Source: Brachionus plicatilis (taxonomy: Eukaryota; Rotifera; Eurotatoria; Ploima; Brachionidae). From it: a DNA stretch of 64,000 nt. The stretch's first letter is position 1; the number at the start of each line of letters is the position of its first letter. The stretch lies in contig QEOQ01000226.1 in NCBI GenBank assembly GCA_010279815.1, forward strand, positions 2,461,411 to 2,525,410. The letters run 5' to 3'. Below the pieces are notes generated by a model, which was not told the origin of the DNA, ran no database searches, and worked only from the letters and a program-made list of their open reading frames with translations. Of this stretch, positions 46,394 through 58,548 are shown piece after piece. Position numbers and translations under genes: made by a program.

Positions 46394-48224
46394 TGTCAAT
46401 TGATAATATATTATCAACACCAACTGTATCTTTTTTATTTGTCACGATTGCAGAAAAATTTTAAAGTTTTAATTAATAAATTAATGTCGGATAATGGAAA
46501 TAATTTCTTATGTAAATTAAAGGGAAATTCGAATTCCGGAAATTCCAGGTTTGACTGAAGAAAGATTTACAATTTGGGAATATTATTTCAGCACAATCAA
46601 TTTCTGATTAGCACAATGAAAAAAACATTCAATACAATTCGATTTCTTCTCAGCGCAAAAAATCATATTTAAAAAAAAAAAACATTTAACACAGATAAAT
46701 TGTGTTTGAAAATAATTCTTAAAAGAAATTTTTTTCAACACAAAATATTTGTAATAAAATAAATTTTTTTTTTAATTTAATTTTAAATTTAATTTTATAA
46801 TTGGAAGTTAGGTAAATAAAGTAAATTTCGAAGCTTATAGAAAAGAAATTAAAAAAATTAGTCTCTAGCAAACCATTTTCCCGCATTTTTTGCTCCACCT
46901 CTTTTAGATTTATTGACAAATTGGTCCTTTTTTTTAAACAGTTCTTTTAATTCCAATAAATGTTTTCACAATATCCTAGTTTAGTGAAAAAATTGCAAGA
47001 ACATTTCTTACTATTAAGCTCAACTTCATAACAGTTCTTAAATAAATAAGTTCTTGAATAAATTTTTTTTTAATTTTTCCAACAAGCCATTTTTTTAACC
47101 AGTTTAATGTTACACTTTGAAGCCTTTGAACATTTTGAAGCTAATTAAAAAGCATTTTTGTGTTTAATGTTTTTTTTCAAAATAATTTTCTGTGTTGAAT
47201 GCATTTATTTCATTTTTAATTTTTGTGCTTAAAGTATTTTTTTCAAATTTTAATTTTTGTGTTGAGAAGAAATCATTTTGTGCTGAGCGTTTTGAAATTG
47301 TGTTGAATGGTTATTTTTTTGTGTTGAAAAGGTAGACCCTTATAATTTTACCATAAGTATGTTAGTCAGTTTTTAGTATATTATTAAGGTATTTGGTATG
47401 TTAATAATGCAAGTATGCTGCGATGAAAAATGGGTATGCTGAAAAAATTGGCTTGTATGTTTAAAAGTTTTATCGGTATGCTAAAACAACAATCCCATTA
47501 AATCAATGATAAATTTAAATCTTACTGATCCTTTATTTTTTTGTCTTATTTCGCATAAGAAAAATTATTTTACGTAAAAAGTGTGCAACAAATTATTGTT
47601 TATTTTTCAAGTAAAATGTGTCATCTATAGATAATGGAATTGACTAGACCCTAATTTTCTTCTTGATTCTTTTTGATCTTAATAAAAATTGGCCTTCTTG
47701 GTAAAGATAAATAATTAAATAATTTCTGAATTTTCTACTAAATCTGCACACAATAAAAAGTTTAAAATTACACTTACGCAATTCGTTTGAAGATTTTATG
47801 CTGAAACTGAATTTTAATTTAAGAATACTGTTGTCTTCTTAAAAACGTTAACTTTATTTTTAGCACCTTCAAAACAAATTTTAAAAAACTTTAATCATTC
47901 TGTTTCAGTAATATTTCTCTAAATTTTACTCTTTCTTTCGGAAATTATTTCTGATAACGTTAAGGTTTAAATCGAATTAATGTCACGATTTTTTAATCAG
48001 ACAAAAAAACAATTTAACGAAGATATAAATTTTTTTATTCCAAATTTTATAAAAAAAATTAAAACTTTTTCTTTGATTTTCGTAAAATAAAAATCATAAA
48101 CTGAGATAAGATTGAATTAAATTTTTTATTTTTTGTTAAATTCTTCTTCAATTTGTTCTGTCAAGTAACACGACCGATGCATGCTTGTCAGTAATTTTTT
48201 TATTGGATTTCTAAAGAAGAATTT
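46394..48224. other. AT-rich stretch downstream of SCARB gene A
   Basis: No gene can be supported. Between about 46580 and 47330 TTGTGTTGAA- and AGCACAA-type words recur on opposite sides, suggesting a diverged long inverted repeat. Confidence 0.35.
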
Positions 48225-51200
48225 TTAATATTTTAAATCTATTAAAGCATTATTATTTACTTTGAGAATTTTAATGTTTAAATTCTTATAAAATAACAAG
48301 CCAAACGAAAGAATTAAAGATATCAATGCGCAGAGTAAAAGTACCAGTGGTAATGAGTTGACAACATTGTTTGCGAATCTGAGTTTTCTTAGTTCATCTT
48401 TTACATAATTTGTGACACTAATGGACTTAAAAAAACAAAATAAAAGGCTATGATTAATCGACCAAATGACAATATGCTACTTACCTCATCGAACCAAATA
48501 AATGGAAAGAGAACAGGTTTGATATTTTTGAGTATACTAAAATTTTTATTAATAGCTGACTAAAATAAAATATTTCTTACTCAATTTGTTCATATCTGTT
48601 GAGATAAAAATTAAGTTGAAGCCGAACATTTCCACCCAGGGATGCTCCTGAAATCTTAATAAAATTTTGAATTATTTTGCCTAATCTACTAATGGAACAT
48701 ACGGGCTCATAGTGTACTACAAAATCATGTTTATCATTATCAGGTGCTAGTCCATTCACTGAATCGACAAACTTTTCATCCGCATTTAAAAAATGTGGCT
48801 GAGATATAAAACTCGAAACTCCTTAGGATTTAATTTTATTTTATTCATAAAAATAACAATTTAAATAAAGCTTACCATCTTGACAATTACTTAAATTAAA
48901 AACTCCGTTTCCAAGACATTTTTTATTAATGAAGCCCTCTTTTTTCATATTCGAACATGAAAATATATCTGATTTAAAGTGATAATCATAAACTGATAAA
49001 CCATTTACAAAGTTATCTCTTAAATATGTCATTGTGTAAGATCTTTTATAAATTTTTAAAAAGATTTATTTTTGAAATTTTATTTTATACAATTACCTGC
49101 ACATGTCAGCATTAAAAATTTCAAGATTTTTTTCACGTTTCATAAAAGGTTGGTTAAAGGTGCCATCTTTACCATTGAATTTATTTGCATTTTCCGATTC
49201 CCAGTAATCGAACTTGCTTTAAAAAATTGATTTTAATGAATTAAAACAAAAGCAATAAATAATGTACTTTTTACCATTCCAAGAAATTACGTTTCCTATA
49301 TTTTCCAAATTATCAACAGTTTGAACAACCAATTCTTCAAATATAGTTCCATTTTTCTATAATTAATATAAAATAAATATAGTTAAATGGAAGATGTTTA
49401 TTTTAAATAATTTTAAAATCGCACTAAAAATTTTTTATTTGACCCTTTGTAGCGGAAAATTTTATTTAGAGCTATCAGTTATACCTAAAGTTTTGGCACT
49501 ACATTAAGCGTAGTTAAAGAATTCGTAAACATTAATTGACTGTTGAAATAAACATAAATAATATATATATTATTGCTCCTGAAACAATACGCTTATGTGG
49601 AATAGAAATAAAAGTTGCCAAAGAAATCAGTCTTTTAGGTTTTATGATTGATCATAATCTAAATTTCTCTAAACAAGCTTGCAGTATAACTCTTGCTGTA
49701 AATAATAAATTGTTTAGTATTAAAAGACTGTTTTTTGTAAACTTCTGTCCAAGTTCAGTTTTTAAAACATTTATCCTACCTTATTTTGATTATAGTTCAA
49801 CTCTCTAGTGTTATTTTTCAAAAGAGGCAATAATTAAACTGGCTTAAAGTTATTATTTTTCTATTTTTAAATTGTTTAAGTTCAAATTTGAATCGAAAAA
49901 CTTTGATGATGTTAATAATTCTTATTGGAAAAATATGGCTTATATGCTTTTCAGCATAGATTTTTAGAAAGAATGTTATCATTCTCTTTTAAGACTTTAT
50001 TCTATCATAGCTCGCCTGAGAATTTAAAAAAAATAGATTTCTTAAAAATGACTCGAGAAATTTAAGTTACAGTTAAAGGAATAGTGCTAACCTGATTGAA
50101 CCGATGGCAAAAATGAAAAGTGGGGAAAAAACATTTGGATTTTTTTATTCAAGATTGATTAATAGTTTTGTGATCATACGATCAATGCTGAAATTCAAGC
50201 TAACAATTTATAATAATATCAATTTGATCTTTATTGACTTTGTAAAAAAATTTAAAAATTTTTTTTATGAGTTTATCAATATTTTTTTGTTTTTTAAAAT
50301 AACAGATAATTTTATTTTTATAAAATTATAATTTTAATTATTAAAAATTTTATTAAATTAAATAAATGAAGTGTTAATCAGTCGACTACGATAAGGGCAC
50401 TAGCCTGTTGATTAACCTTGAAAATTGAATAAATAATAATAAAACCATGGAGAATCGCTGATATACCGTAACATATCTAACAGCATTTTCCAAATTAAAT
50501 AGCTTTATAAATATAAAAGCCTCATGACTTGTAATAACTTGCCACTACATACGACTCACACTCAATTCCTGGTGAACAAGCAACTAGAAAAATGCATAGT
50601 TAAATTAAAAATAAATTTAGATCATTTTTGTTGTGACATCCAAGCAAAACATACTAGTTTTTTTTTATAATCAGGCACTTTTTTATGGTCATTATTAAAT
50701 AAATTTTTAAAAAAGAATATTAAAAATATTTCAACTAAATTTACAATAAAATATTTATTTTTTTTCCAAGCTTATAAATTAATTTAAAGGTCGATGAAGT
50801 TAACAAATAAATAAATTTTACTGTTGTCAAAAAAATGCATAAAATTAAATATAGTAAATTCACTTTCTTAGCTCCATAACAATTTACCAATCTCATTTAT
50901 TTGCATGCAATTTTGAGAAAAAGATTAACTATAAGTGGATTTTTCATTCTCAATGGCTTTTGTGATGATTCAGAGTATTTTATATTACATTTCAAAAACA
51001 TGATTCTGATTGAGCTTAAAATTATTTTCATTTAATTCGTTCATTTTTTCTAAATGACTTTAAAAAAGAAATGTAAATAATTTTTTGAGCAAACAAAAAA
51101 TTTTTAAAATCTTAAAAGATCAAAACAAAATGTGTGTTTTAGTAAGCTTGATATTTAAAAATAATTTGCTTCTCTTATGCAAGATATTAAAAAGTTAAAA

Positions 51201-52319
51201 AATATCAGAGTAAAGTGACTGACGTTCTTGAATTTGCTTTTTTCAGATTCGAGAATTAATAAAAAAATACTTTTTCTGATAAAAATATTTTAAATCTGAC
51301 TGAAAATTTTACTTTGACATTTAATTTAAGTATGATTCAATCCAAAAATTTAGAACTAGATTTAAAATTAATTTAAATATAATTTTATTTTTATGTATGA
51401 AAAATTTAGCTTTTTTTACAAATTTCTATTTTTACTCAAAAAATGGGGACTAAGAGAAGGCATCCGGTAGATCCTTAAATTAGTATTTTTAAATAAAATT
51501 AAAAAAATAAATATAATCGTAAGATGTTAGAATTTTTAAATGCTATTTGAACAGGATAAATTTTTTTAACCAAAATTATTAAAAGTTAAATTTTATTTAC
51601 ATTTAGTGTTATACTGAATTGATTGCTGCTAATTTTTTCAGGATAAGACATCATTGCCAAATCCATCAAAGGATCATAGTAGCCCGACACAATATCTTTT
51701 ATCGATCTTGATATAAATAATTTTGTGTCAAAATAATCAAACAAAAAATTAATCGGAAAATTTTGATTTTCTTTTGAAAGTTTTTCAACTGTACTCTAAA
51801 AAAAATATTTTTTATTGAATAGAAATAAATTAAAAATCTTACTACAAAAGGTACATTTAAAACAGTGATAATATCCGATTCATTTCCTATAGAAAACGAT
51901 GGTTCAAAATATAAACTCATGAAAGGATTATATTTTATGGTAGTTCTATTGATGAATTCAATATTACGCTTTTCTAAAATTTCACGATATACATAAGGTC
52001 CACGTTCGATTAGCGATGGTTTAGCACCATCGAGAAATTCTTTCGGATTTTGAACATGAAAAAAATAATATTTTCTGTAAACAAATATTGGCGGGTTAAC
52101 CCATAGCTCCAATTGACTTGAATTTGGAATGATTATAAGAGACTTAAAATTTAATTTATTTAATAAATTTTTGGTAAAAATTTTAAATTAAACCTGTTTG
52201 ATAGTTTCATGAAAATAAATTTTGGCATAAAAATATGATGCAAGCGAACTCAATGCTAGTATTCCACTTGTAATTAAAAGTAGTTTGTTGAAAAAATTGC
52301 TTTTATTTTTGATTATCAT
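48225..52319 (-). CDS. CD36/SCARB (class B scavenger receptor) gene A
   Basis: A two-pass membrane glycoprotein of the CD36/LIMP-2 family, which binds lipoproteins and lipids through a large lumenal or extracellular loop. Ten exons (52194-52319, 51843-52142, 51601-51795, 49268-49356, 49097-49216, 48876-49042, 48703-48821, 48581-48654, 48485-48536, 48225-48425) with GT-AG borders join in frame to 480 codons. Evidence includes an N-terminal membrane segment (LLLITSGILALSSLASYFYA), WVNPPIFVYRKYYFFHVQNP, ERGPYVYRE, GYYDPLMDL, SWNGKNKFDYW, NADMCRS, ISQPHFLNADEKF and a C-terminal membrane segment (LPLVLLLCALISLILSFGLL). Introns are 43-59 bp except intron 3, which is 2244 bp because a LINE has landed in it. 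No disabling change is seen. Confidence 0.9.
49530..50440 (+). mobile_element. 5'-truncated LINE inside SCARB gene A intron 3
   Basis: Same family as the copy at 40661: GFMIDHNLNFSKQACSITLA, then FILPYFDYSSTL, a stop, CYFSKEAIIKLA, and later AKMKSGEKTFGFFYSRLINS to a stop at about 50331. The 3' UTR has the same hairpin (50373-50380 with 50409-50416) and a TTGAATAAATAATAATAA tail. It is antisense to the host gene. Several frameshifts and stops show it is dead and older than the 40661 copy. It retains a segment deleted there. Confidence 0.85.
50441..51600. other. Remainder of SCARB gene A intron 3
   Basis: AT-rich intron sequence. A short island at 50520-50600 has balanced composition but no frame. 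Confidence 0.45.
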
Positions 52320-53740
52320 TTAAAAACAATAAAATTATTTATTAATTCAGATTTTGATCGGTATTGGATGCTAAAAAAAATAAAATTAAAAAAATATTTG
52401 AAATCTAGCATGAACGAGACTTTAATTTTTTTCCACAATCAAATTATATATATTGAGTTCATTTTTACTTTTCTTATATCATTACGCACATTATTTTACC
52501 TATTAATTTTTTGAATTTTTTTTTACAAGACAATTTTGTTTGTTTTTTTTTATTCACCTTTTTAGTTTTTTGTGTTCCCAATCAAAATATTAAAAATTTA
52601 TTATGTAAAATTTGAGCAACTTATGCAAAATTAAATATTTAATTAAAAGTTTTTTTGAAAGATGTAGCTTAAAGAATTCAATTTAATGAGAAATTCTATT
52701 TAAAGAAATTTTAGAAAGTTCATTAAAAAAATTGTTCAATTTTTATTATTCTAAATCAATGTTAATCAAACATCATTTACTTTAAATAAATTAAAAAATA
52801 AAGGCAAATTGGTTGAATAAAAAAAATTCGCTGATGCAAAGTGAAAGTTTTAAGATTTGAATTAAATTAAAAATGGTTAAAATAAAATTTATTAACTTTT
52901 GTTATTTGAAAATAAATTAGATAGAAATTGCTAGCAATTGCAAACCATATAAATGAAAATGTATGACAAATATTATGTTTGTTTGATGATTATTTAATGA
53001 GTCATTTTATTGATTAACACTGCCCTTTTAAAAAAATTATGTTTAAGAATTCTAATATGAAAATATTTTCTTGATTAAATCAATTTTGTTTATAGGAAAT
53101 TTAAAAAAAATTAATAGTTTTAAATAAGCTTAAAAATTAAAAGCTAAAAATTTTGAATTAAATATAAAATAGTTGGTAAGAGTCAGAATACATTTGAGAT
53201 TCTAAAACGTTTAAGAATAAAAACATTTGAAAATTTGAATAATTTAAAGGATAAAAAATAATAAAGTTTTTCATATTTTTTAATAAAAAAAAATATTTAA
53301 GTTCAAATATTGTTTAAACTATAAAATCTCAAAGCATGAATAAGCGGTTTAGGTTTCTTAATTTTTTTTAAGTTGGAACTTTTTTAAAAAAAACTTGTTT
53401 AGTTATGTCAATATCCTTCTCTATTTTTAAATTTCAAAAAATTTAAACCATTATTTAAACAATCAAATTTAAAAAATTGTTTCAAATAATTTTGAGATTT
53501 TATTTATTTTGACATTTTGAATTTTTCATGTTACTTTAGAAGATATTTTTTAAGTCTTTAATTTAATATGTAACATTTTTTTGATTAAGTTGGTAAAATG
53601 TCAAGAAACATTTGAATTTTTTAGTAAAAAATTTTAAATTAAAAATTTTCATTTAGAATAAAAAAATAGGTTGATGAAAAAAACTTTAGAAAAAATAAAC
53701 TTTCTCTAAATAAGTAAAAGAGAAGAAAATATGTTTCTTT
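52320..53740. other. AT-rich stretch between SCARB gene A and U2
   Basis: Contains the upstream region of gene A at its low end. No other feature is visible, and no element upstream of the U2 start can be recognised with confidence as an snRNA promoter. Confidence 0.35.
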
Positions 53741-53936
53741 ATCGCTTCTCGGCCTCTGGCTAAGATCAAAGTGTAGTATCTGTTCTCATCAGTTTAATAT
53801 CTGATGGGGGGTCCATTGGGCCCCCGCGATATTAAATCGATTTTTGTGAATGGACTGGTTGCGCAGAGCTTGCTCGGCACCAGTCAAGGATCGACCTAGC
53901 GTTGCACAATATTGCTAGGACCGGTCCACGAAACTC
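53741..53936 (+). ncRNA. U2: U2 spliceosomal snRNA
   Basis: Starts ATCGCTTCTCGGCC as in animal U2. The branch-site-pairing region GTGTAGTATCTGTTCT is perfect, preceded by AAGATCAAA as in fly U2. Next come CATCAGTTTAATATCTGATG (stem IIa), a G-rich/C-rich stem IIb, an Sm site GATTTTTG near 53840, stem-loop III (GACTGGT...ACCAGTC) and stem-loop IV (CCTAGC...GCTAGG closed by GGATCGA/CCGGTCC). All stems can pair, so the RNA could be functional. Roughly 20-90 bp downstream the sequence becomes a LINE 3' end, so it may instead be a retrotransposed copy. The 3' boundary is approximate. Confidence 0.9.
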
Positions 53937-53954
53937 CTTTTGGGGGGTTTATAC

Positions 53955-54125
53955 TAAAAAAATTTAAGAAAATAAATTTTATAACTATTTTTATTGTTTC
54001 CTACAATTTTTAAAAATCTTAATTTTAAATATTAAAAATTTTATTTGTATAAAATAAATGAGTGTTAATCAGTCTTTTACGATAAGGGCACTAGCATGTT
54101 GATTAACCTTGAAATTGAATTAAAA
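53955..54125 (+). mobile_element. LINE 3' end directly downstream of U2
   Basis: From 54029 the sequence parallels the 3' UTR of the LINE copy at 50325-50416, with TATTAAAAATTTTATT, then AAATAAATGAGTGTTAATCA, the loop GATAAGGGCACTAGCATGTT, then GATTAACCTTGAA. Weaker similarity can be followed back to about 53955. No reverse-transcriptase coding sequence precedes it; instead the U2 sequence does. The hairpin is at 54064-54071 with 54100-54107. Confidence 0.75.
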
Positions 54126-54239
54126 TTATTTTAATTAAAAAATCAATTTATTAAGTTAAGTTAAATTTACAAAGAAAAGAAGAAGATTAAAAAAGAAAAA
54201 AAAATTAGTAATGTAGCAAAAATTTTTGATCATTCCTGA

Positions 54240-54865
54240 GCTAAGTTTTTTCATCTGAAGAAATTTCTTTAATACTGAATTCTTATTTAAATCCTTACAA
54301 ATAAAAAACAAGAAGGATATATTAAAATTATTCCAAAGTTATTAAAAATATCTGAATAATTACAACAAAACGTACGTAAAATGCAATTTTTGAGAGTTCT
54401 TCAACTATTTCCAAATTGAGCTTAACCTCTTCATCGAACCATAAAACTGGTAACAAAACTGATTGAATTTTTTTGCCAAACTTGAAAAAATAAATGAAAA
54501 TTAATTTATTTAAAAAAAAAATAATACTTCAATCCATTCCATGAGGCAATTTTTCCAACATTCAATGGATCACTGTAGCCTGTGTTAATGACATAACTTT
54601 GCCATTCGGTACCATTGTTTTTTAAAAGACTAAATTTTCCATCATTTTGAGCATTATCCATTAATTCAGCCAACTCCATCAAAGGATCATTGTATCCTGA
54701 GATCAATCGATCTTTCGGATAATCGATGCTTTTCTCCATTTAAAATTCCATCCGGATTTTGAACATCAAAAAAGTTATATTTGCCGTAATTAGCAGCTGG
54801 TGAATTTAATAAATAATCTAACCCTTTTGAACCGTTTTCAATTTTTAGATTCTTTTTTTTTTGAA
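54240..54865 (-). pseudogene. CD36/SCARB pseudogene B
   Basis: Very close to gene C but broken. The exon-2 part (LDYLLNSPAANYGKYNFFDV through ILNGEK) runs straight into the exon-3 part (ISGYNDPLMELAELMDNAQN to KIASWNGLK), losing the GPY block and shifting frame. The exon-3 donor is then fused to the last intron's acceptor and the final exon, so exons 4 and 5 (Cys and SQPHFLNADEKF region) are gone. The final exon reads LLPVLWFDEEVKLNLE and then decays into stops within the membrane segment. No first exon is visible. Two internal deletions, each joining similar local sequence, make it non-functional. Confidence 0.85.
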
Positions 54866-55413
54866 AAATTTACTTAAGATATTTTTTTAAGAAATTTTTC
54901 TTTTGAATAATCGTCTAAATCTTATTAAGTACCGAGTCTTTTTAAATGTTTTATCATTTAAAAGACCAATGTTCATTTTCTTTAAAAAATTTAAATTCAA
55001 AAAGAAAAAAGTCAAATTTTTTCCTTAAATTATTTTAATTTTTGAACACGTTTCATTTCCTTGGTTTAATTAAATTTAGGATGAACATTATTCCTATAAT
55101 TAGAAATTCCTTTTGAATTTTACCTGAGTTCTATTATAAAATAATAATTTAGTTAGAGCTGCTATTATCATTTCTTTTTATAAATAATTTAACTATTCTA
55201 TTGAAATTTTAAATAAGTTCATTATTTTGAGATTATTAAAACATAAAAATCTTTTTTATTTCATTTTTTAAAATAATTTTAAAATAAAATATCTTTTAAA
55301 GTTGGCTTTTATAAATAAAAGAATTTATTTATTTATTAATTTATATTAATTTTCAAAAGTTTTAAAAAATTTTTTTCGAAATCTCTTTTCGTTCAATTCT
55401 TCACAATTGAAAA
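54866..55413. other. AT-rich spacer before SOUL gene
   Basis: Probably holds the SOUL gene promoter. I see nothing specific. Confidence 0.35.
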
Positions 55414-56150
55414 ATGCCTTTCGGAAATCTAAAAAAAATGCTGAATGTTGGCAAAAACATTTGCAGTGACTTGACCGTTCCAGTCCAAAAATCGCTGGAA
55501 AAAAATGAAGTAAATTTTAAAGTTTGCTGAAATTTTTATTTTTAATAATTTAAAAGAATTTTGAAACTCGATTTTATGAAAAAAACCGCTATGTAGTCTA
55601 CAAATATAAGACTATTGATTCAAAAAACCCAGACAAAAACAATTCGGGAGATGATCCAGTAATGAAAAATGTGTGGCGTTTGATGAAGTATACCCAAGGA
55701 GAAAATGACAAGAAAAAGAATATGAAGCTTTACATGCCAGTTTTTGTTTGTATCGAAACTATAGGTGAATCACAAGAAGATCCAGAAGGCGATGTAGAAT
55801 GCGAAGTCAGAATGATGGTCTCACTGCCTCCTGAATACCAAGGTGAAAATGCAGAAGTACCCACGCCTAATGATCCTGAGCTTTTCATTGATGTTCTCGA
55901 AGGATTTAAATGCTATGTTAGGTAAGGCTAATAGTAATAGAAAAAATTTATTTTCTTTAATTAATTTTATTTAAGAACTTTTTCTGGTTTTTCAAATGAA
56001 AAAATTTTCAAAACTGAAACAGAAAAACTTAGAATTTCTTTGAATGAAGTTGACATAAAACATCAAAAAAGCAAATGCATTTGTATTGCATATGATCCGC
56101 CTTACAAGGCATTCAATCGACGAAATGAAGTTATTCTAATATCAGTTTAA
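55414..56150 (+). CDS. SOUL/heme-binding protein (HEBP-like)
   Basis: Three exons, 55414-55509, 55557-55921 and 55976-56150, with 47- and 54-bp GT-AG introns, join to 211 codons, close to the usual 190-205 of HEBP1/HEBP2. Family blocks are visible in order: YVVYKYKT early on, W-RLMKYTQGENDKKKNMKL, YMPVFVCIETIG, a VECEVRMMVSLPPEYQ strand, PELFIDVLEGF, VRTFSGFSNEKIF, EKLRISLNEVDI, then YDPPYKAFNRRNEV at the C-terminus. SOUL proteins bind heme or tetrapyrroles in the cytosol, though many members' ligands are unknown. There is no signal peptide. The start is the first Met of the first exon. Frames are intact. Confidence 0.9.
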
Positions 56151-57479
56151 AAGTTTATGTTGTCACGCAAATAGTTAACAAAGGAAGACATTTCCTTTAA
56201 AAATAAAATTTTTCAAAAAGTTTTATTTTAAATAAATATAATTTTTATTCAAAATTTAAATAAAGGTATTTATCATTTCAATTATTTAATGTATTAAAGT
56301 ATCAAAGAGAAAGTAAATTTCTCGCAGTTCAAAACTACAGAAATATCTGAATTTGAATTTTTCGACCACAAATTCTTATTCTGCATTTATGGAAACCCAG
56401 TAAAGGCAATTTTTTAGGGGGATTAAAAAAAAATTTATTGGCTACCCCCTCTCAAAGATTAGCCTAAAAATTATTAGTTGTTTCCTTTTAGCTCTAAAAA
56501 TCTAATGATTTTGTAATCATATTTTATTATTGTTATAAGGAGTCTTAAAGGTCTTTTTCTAAGCTACAAAATAGTCTATTCATTTGTTTCTAAAAAAATA
56601 ATTTTTGACCATTAAAATTGACCGGAGCCGAAAATTTTTGGAGTTTTCCCTATTTTTGTATCTCGTCCTTGATTTATCCCTTAATTTAAATTTTTTTTGC
56701 AGAATCAGAAACCTGACAAAATTCTGAACAAATTGTTCAGCTCACTTTTTTTAATTTTTGACTTTTAAGTCTATAAATTTTGACCAAAAAGTATAAATTT
56801 TTATAAAAAAAAACTGAAATTTTTAATTTATAAGGTTTTAATTACACAATAAAGGACTTATAAAGGTTTCCTATTGATATAGTTTAGACCCCATTTTTTA
56901 TTTGAATATACAAATTTTTATTAAGTTTAATATATGTGTTTCAAGAAATTCAGAACACTATCACAACATTTATTCTTAGACTTTCACTTGATATCCCCAA
57001 CAGACCTTATCTTAAATAAAGCTGAGAACAAATTGAAAATTAGAAAAGTCGATAAAATACTTTGGGAACGTATGGTAAGATGTGTCTCTGACGCTCTAAA
57101 ATATTTAGTCCATTTAATAGTTAGAGTTGTGACCGAATAGGCTCGAGGATTTAGGGTAAGATTTATATACTATTCTTGTCTATTGTGCAGTAGCTACTTG
57201 ACAACAGACAAATATTCTGAAAATATAAATACTACCAATGTTTAACTCCATTAAATATTCCACTTCATTTTTTTTTCTGTATCACTCATATAATTCACAT
57301 AATTTTGTCTCCCTTAATTTTTTTTTATTTCTCATGATTAATTAATTCTAAAATTTTTGTTTCTTTTGTCGGCCAAGCACATCATTTTTCTTTGATATGA
57401 AGACATCAAAAACAATGAGAAGCAAACCAAATCTCTGGAACTAATGGCACATTTAATCCACCTTTCCTAAATCGAAGTA
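56151..57479. other. Gene-free stretch
   Basis: AT-rich with scattered less-biased islands (about 56940-57240, including a 68-codon open frame at 56934-57140). I recognise no family. Part may belong to the 5' remains of the LINE that follows. Confidence 0.35.
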
Positions 57480-58200
57480 GTGTGATTTTGAAGCTCAAAG
57501 ATTTTCTTATAAATAAAATGCAAAGAGTAACTGTTGCTAAATCTAGCTCAAATTGGCTGAATATCCTTGGTGGTGTACCTCAAGGATCGGTTTTTGGACC
57601 TTTACTGTTTATCATTTTCATTAATGACATACCGGAATCAGTACGAAATGCATGGAAACTTTTTGCTGACGACATCAAACTTATCTCCATCATACGTAAT
57701 TCGCTTGATCTAAAACTTGTTCAAGAAGATATTGACAATATACTTAACTGGGCTGACACTTGGGACATGAAGTTTAACAAAAAAAAATCAAAATTATGTG
57801 ATTTGGCTCCAAAGGCACCCCTCAAATACCTTTCACCATGAAAATAGATGCTTCAAATAGGCATGTGTTTCTAAAGCAGCTTGGAATCCTTTGCTAAAGA
57901 AAGACATTAAAAGGCTGGAAAAAGTCCAACGTAGAACTACAAAATTAGTGCCTGGTCTCAGAAATCTCAATTATCTCTCAAGATTAACAAAATTGGAATC
58001 CCTATGCTTGAAAGTAGAAGGAAAAGAGGTGATGTAATCCAACTTTTCAAAATTGTCAGAAAACAGAGCATTTTTATCTACAAGCCTTCACAGATTCAAG
58101 CCAAGCTCCAAAAATCAATCACCCATCAATGAATCTACGTAAAAAACCATGACTCAAGAAGCAACTCTGCTTGTCAAAGCAAAGATAAAACTTCTTAGAA
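57480..58200 (+). mobile_element. LINE (CR1/L2-like) reverse-transcriptase fragment
   Basis: Open from 57482 to 57841: INKMQRVTVAKSSSNWLNIL, then GGVPQGSVFGPLLFIIFIND, the catalytic FADD at about 57662-57673, and NWADTWDMKFNKKKSK. After a break, another frame gives LLKKDIKRLEKVQRRTTKL and LNYLSRLTKLESLCLKVEGK. This is the palm to C-terminal part of a CR1/L2/Jockey-type enzyme. It is a different family from the LINE at 40661. Deletion, frameshifts and stops make it dead. Confidence 0.85.
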
Positions 58201-58548
58201 AACAGAGAAGCATAAGACAAGTTTGACAAATTCAGATCTCAGCAATTGGCGCCTAATGATACTACAATAGTCGAAGAACCCATTGGTTATTATTCTTCAG
58301 TTGATCTTCATATCAGATTGTGTTACTTTCATATTCATATTCAGTTTTTTAAGATATAGCTAAATCAAAATTTCTTCGCATATGCATTTTGTGTTTAGTT
58401 CTTGTGTTATTTAATTGAATGATTATCTTTGTGTTCTAATGCAAATAATGTATTTTATTTTTAAAAAATTTCGGAACTAAAAATAATTTATAAAAATTTT
58501 ATAAAAATAAAACTGGAGATATAAAAACTTTTAAGTATTCTTGTTAAC
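58201..58548. other. Spacer, 3' flank of SCARB gene C
   Basis: Decayed LINE tail followed by AT-rich sequence that should contain gene C's 3' UTR. Confidence 0.35.
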
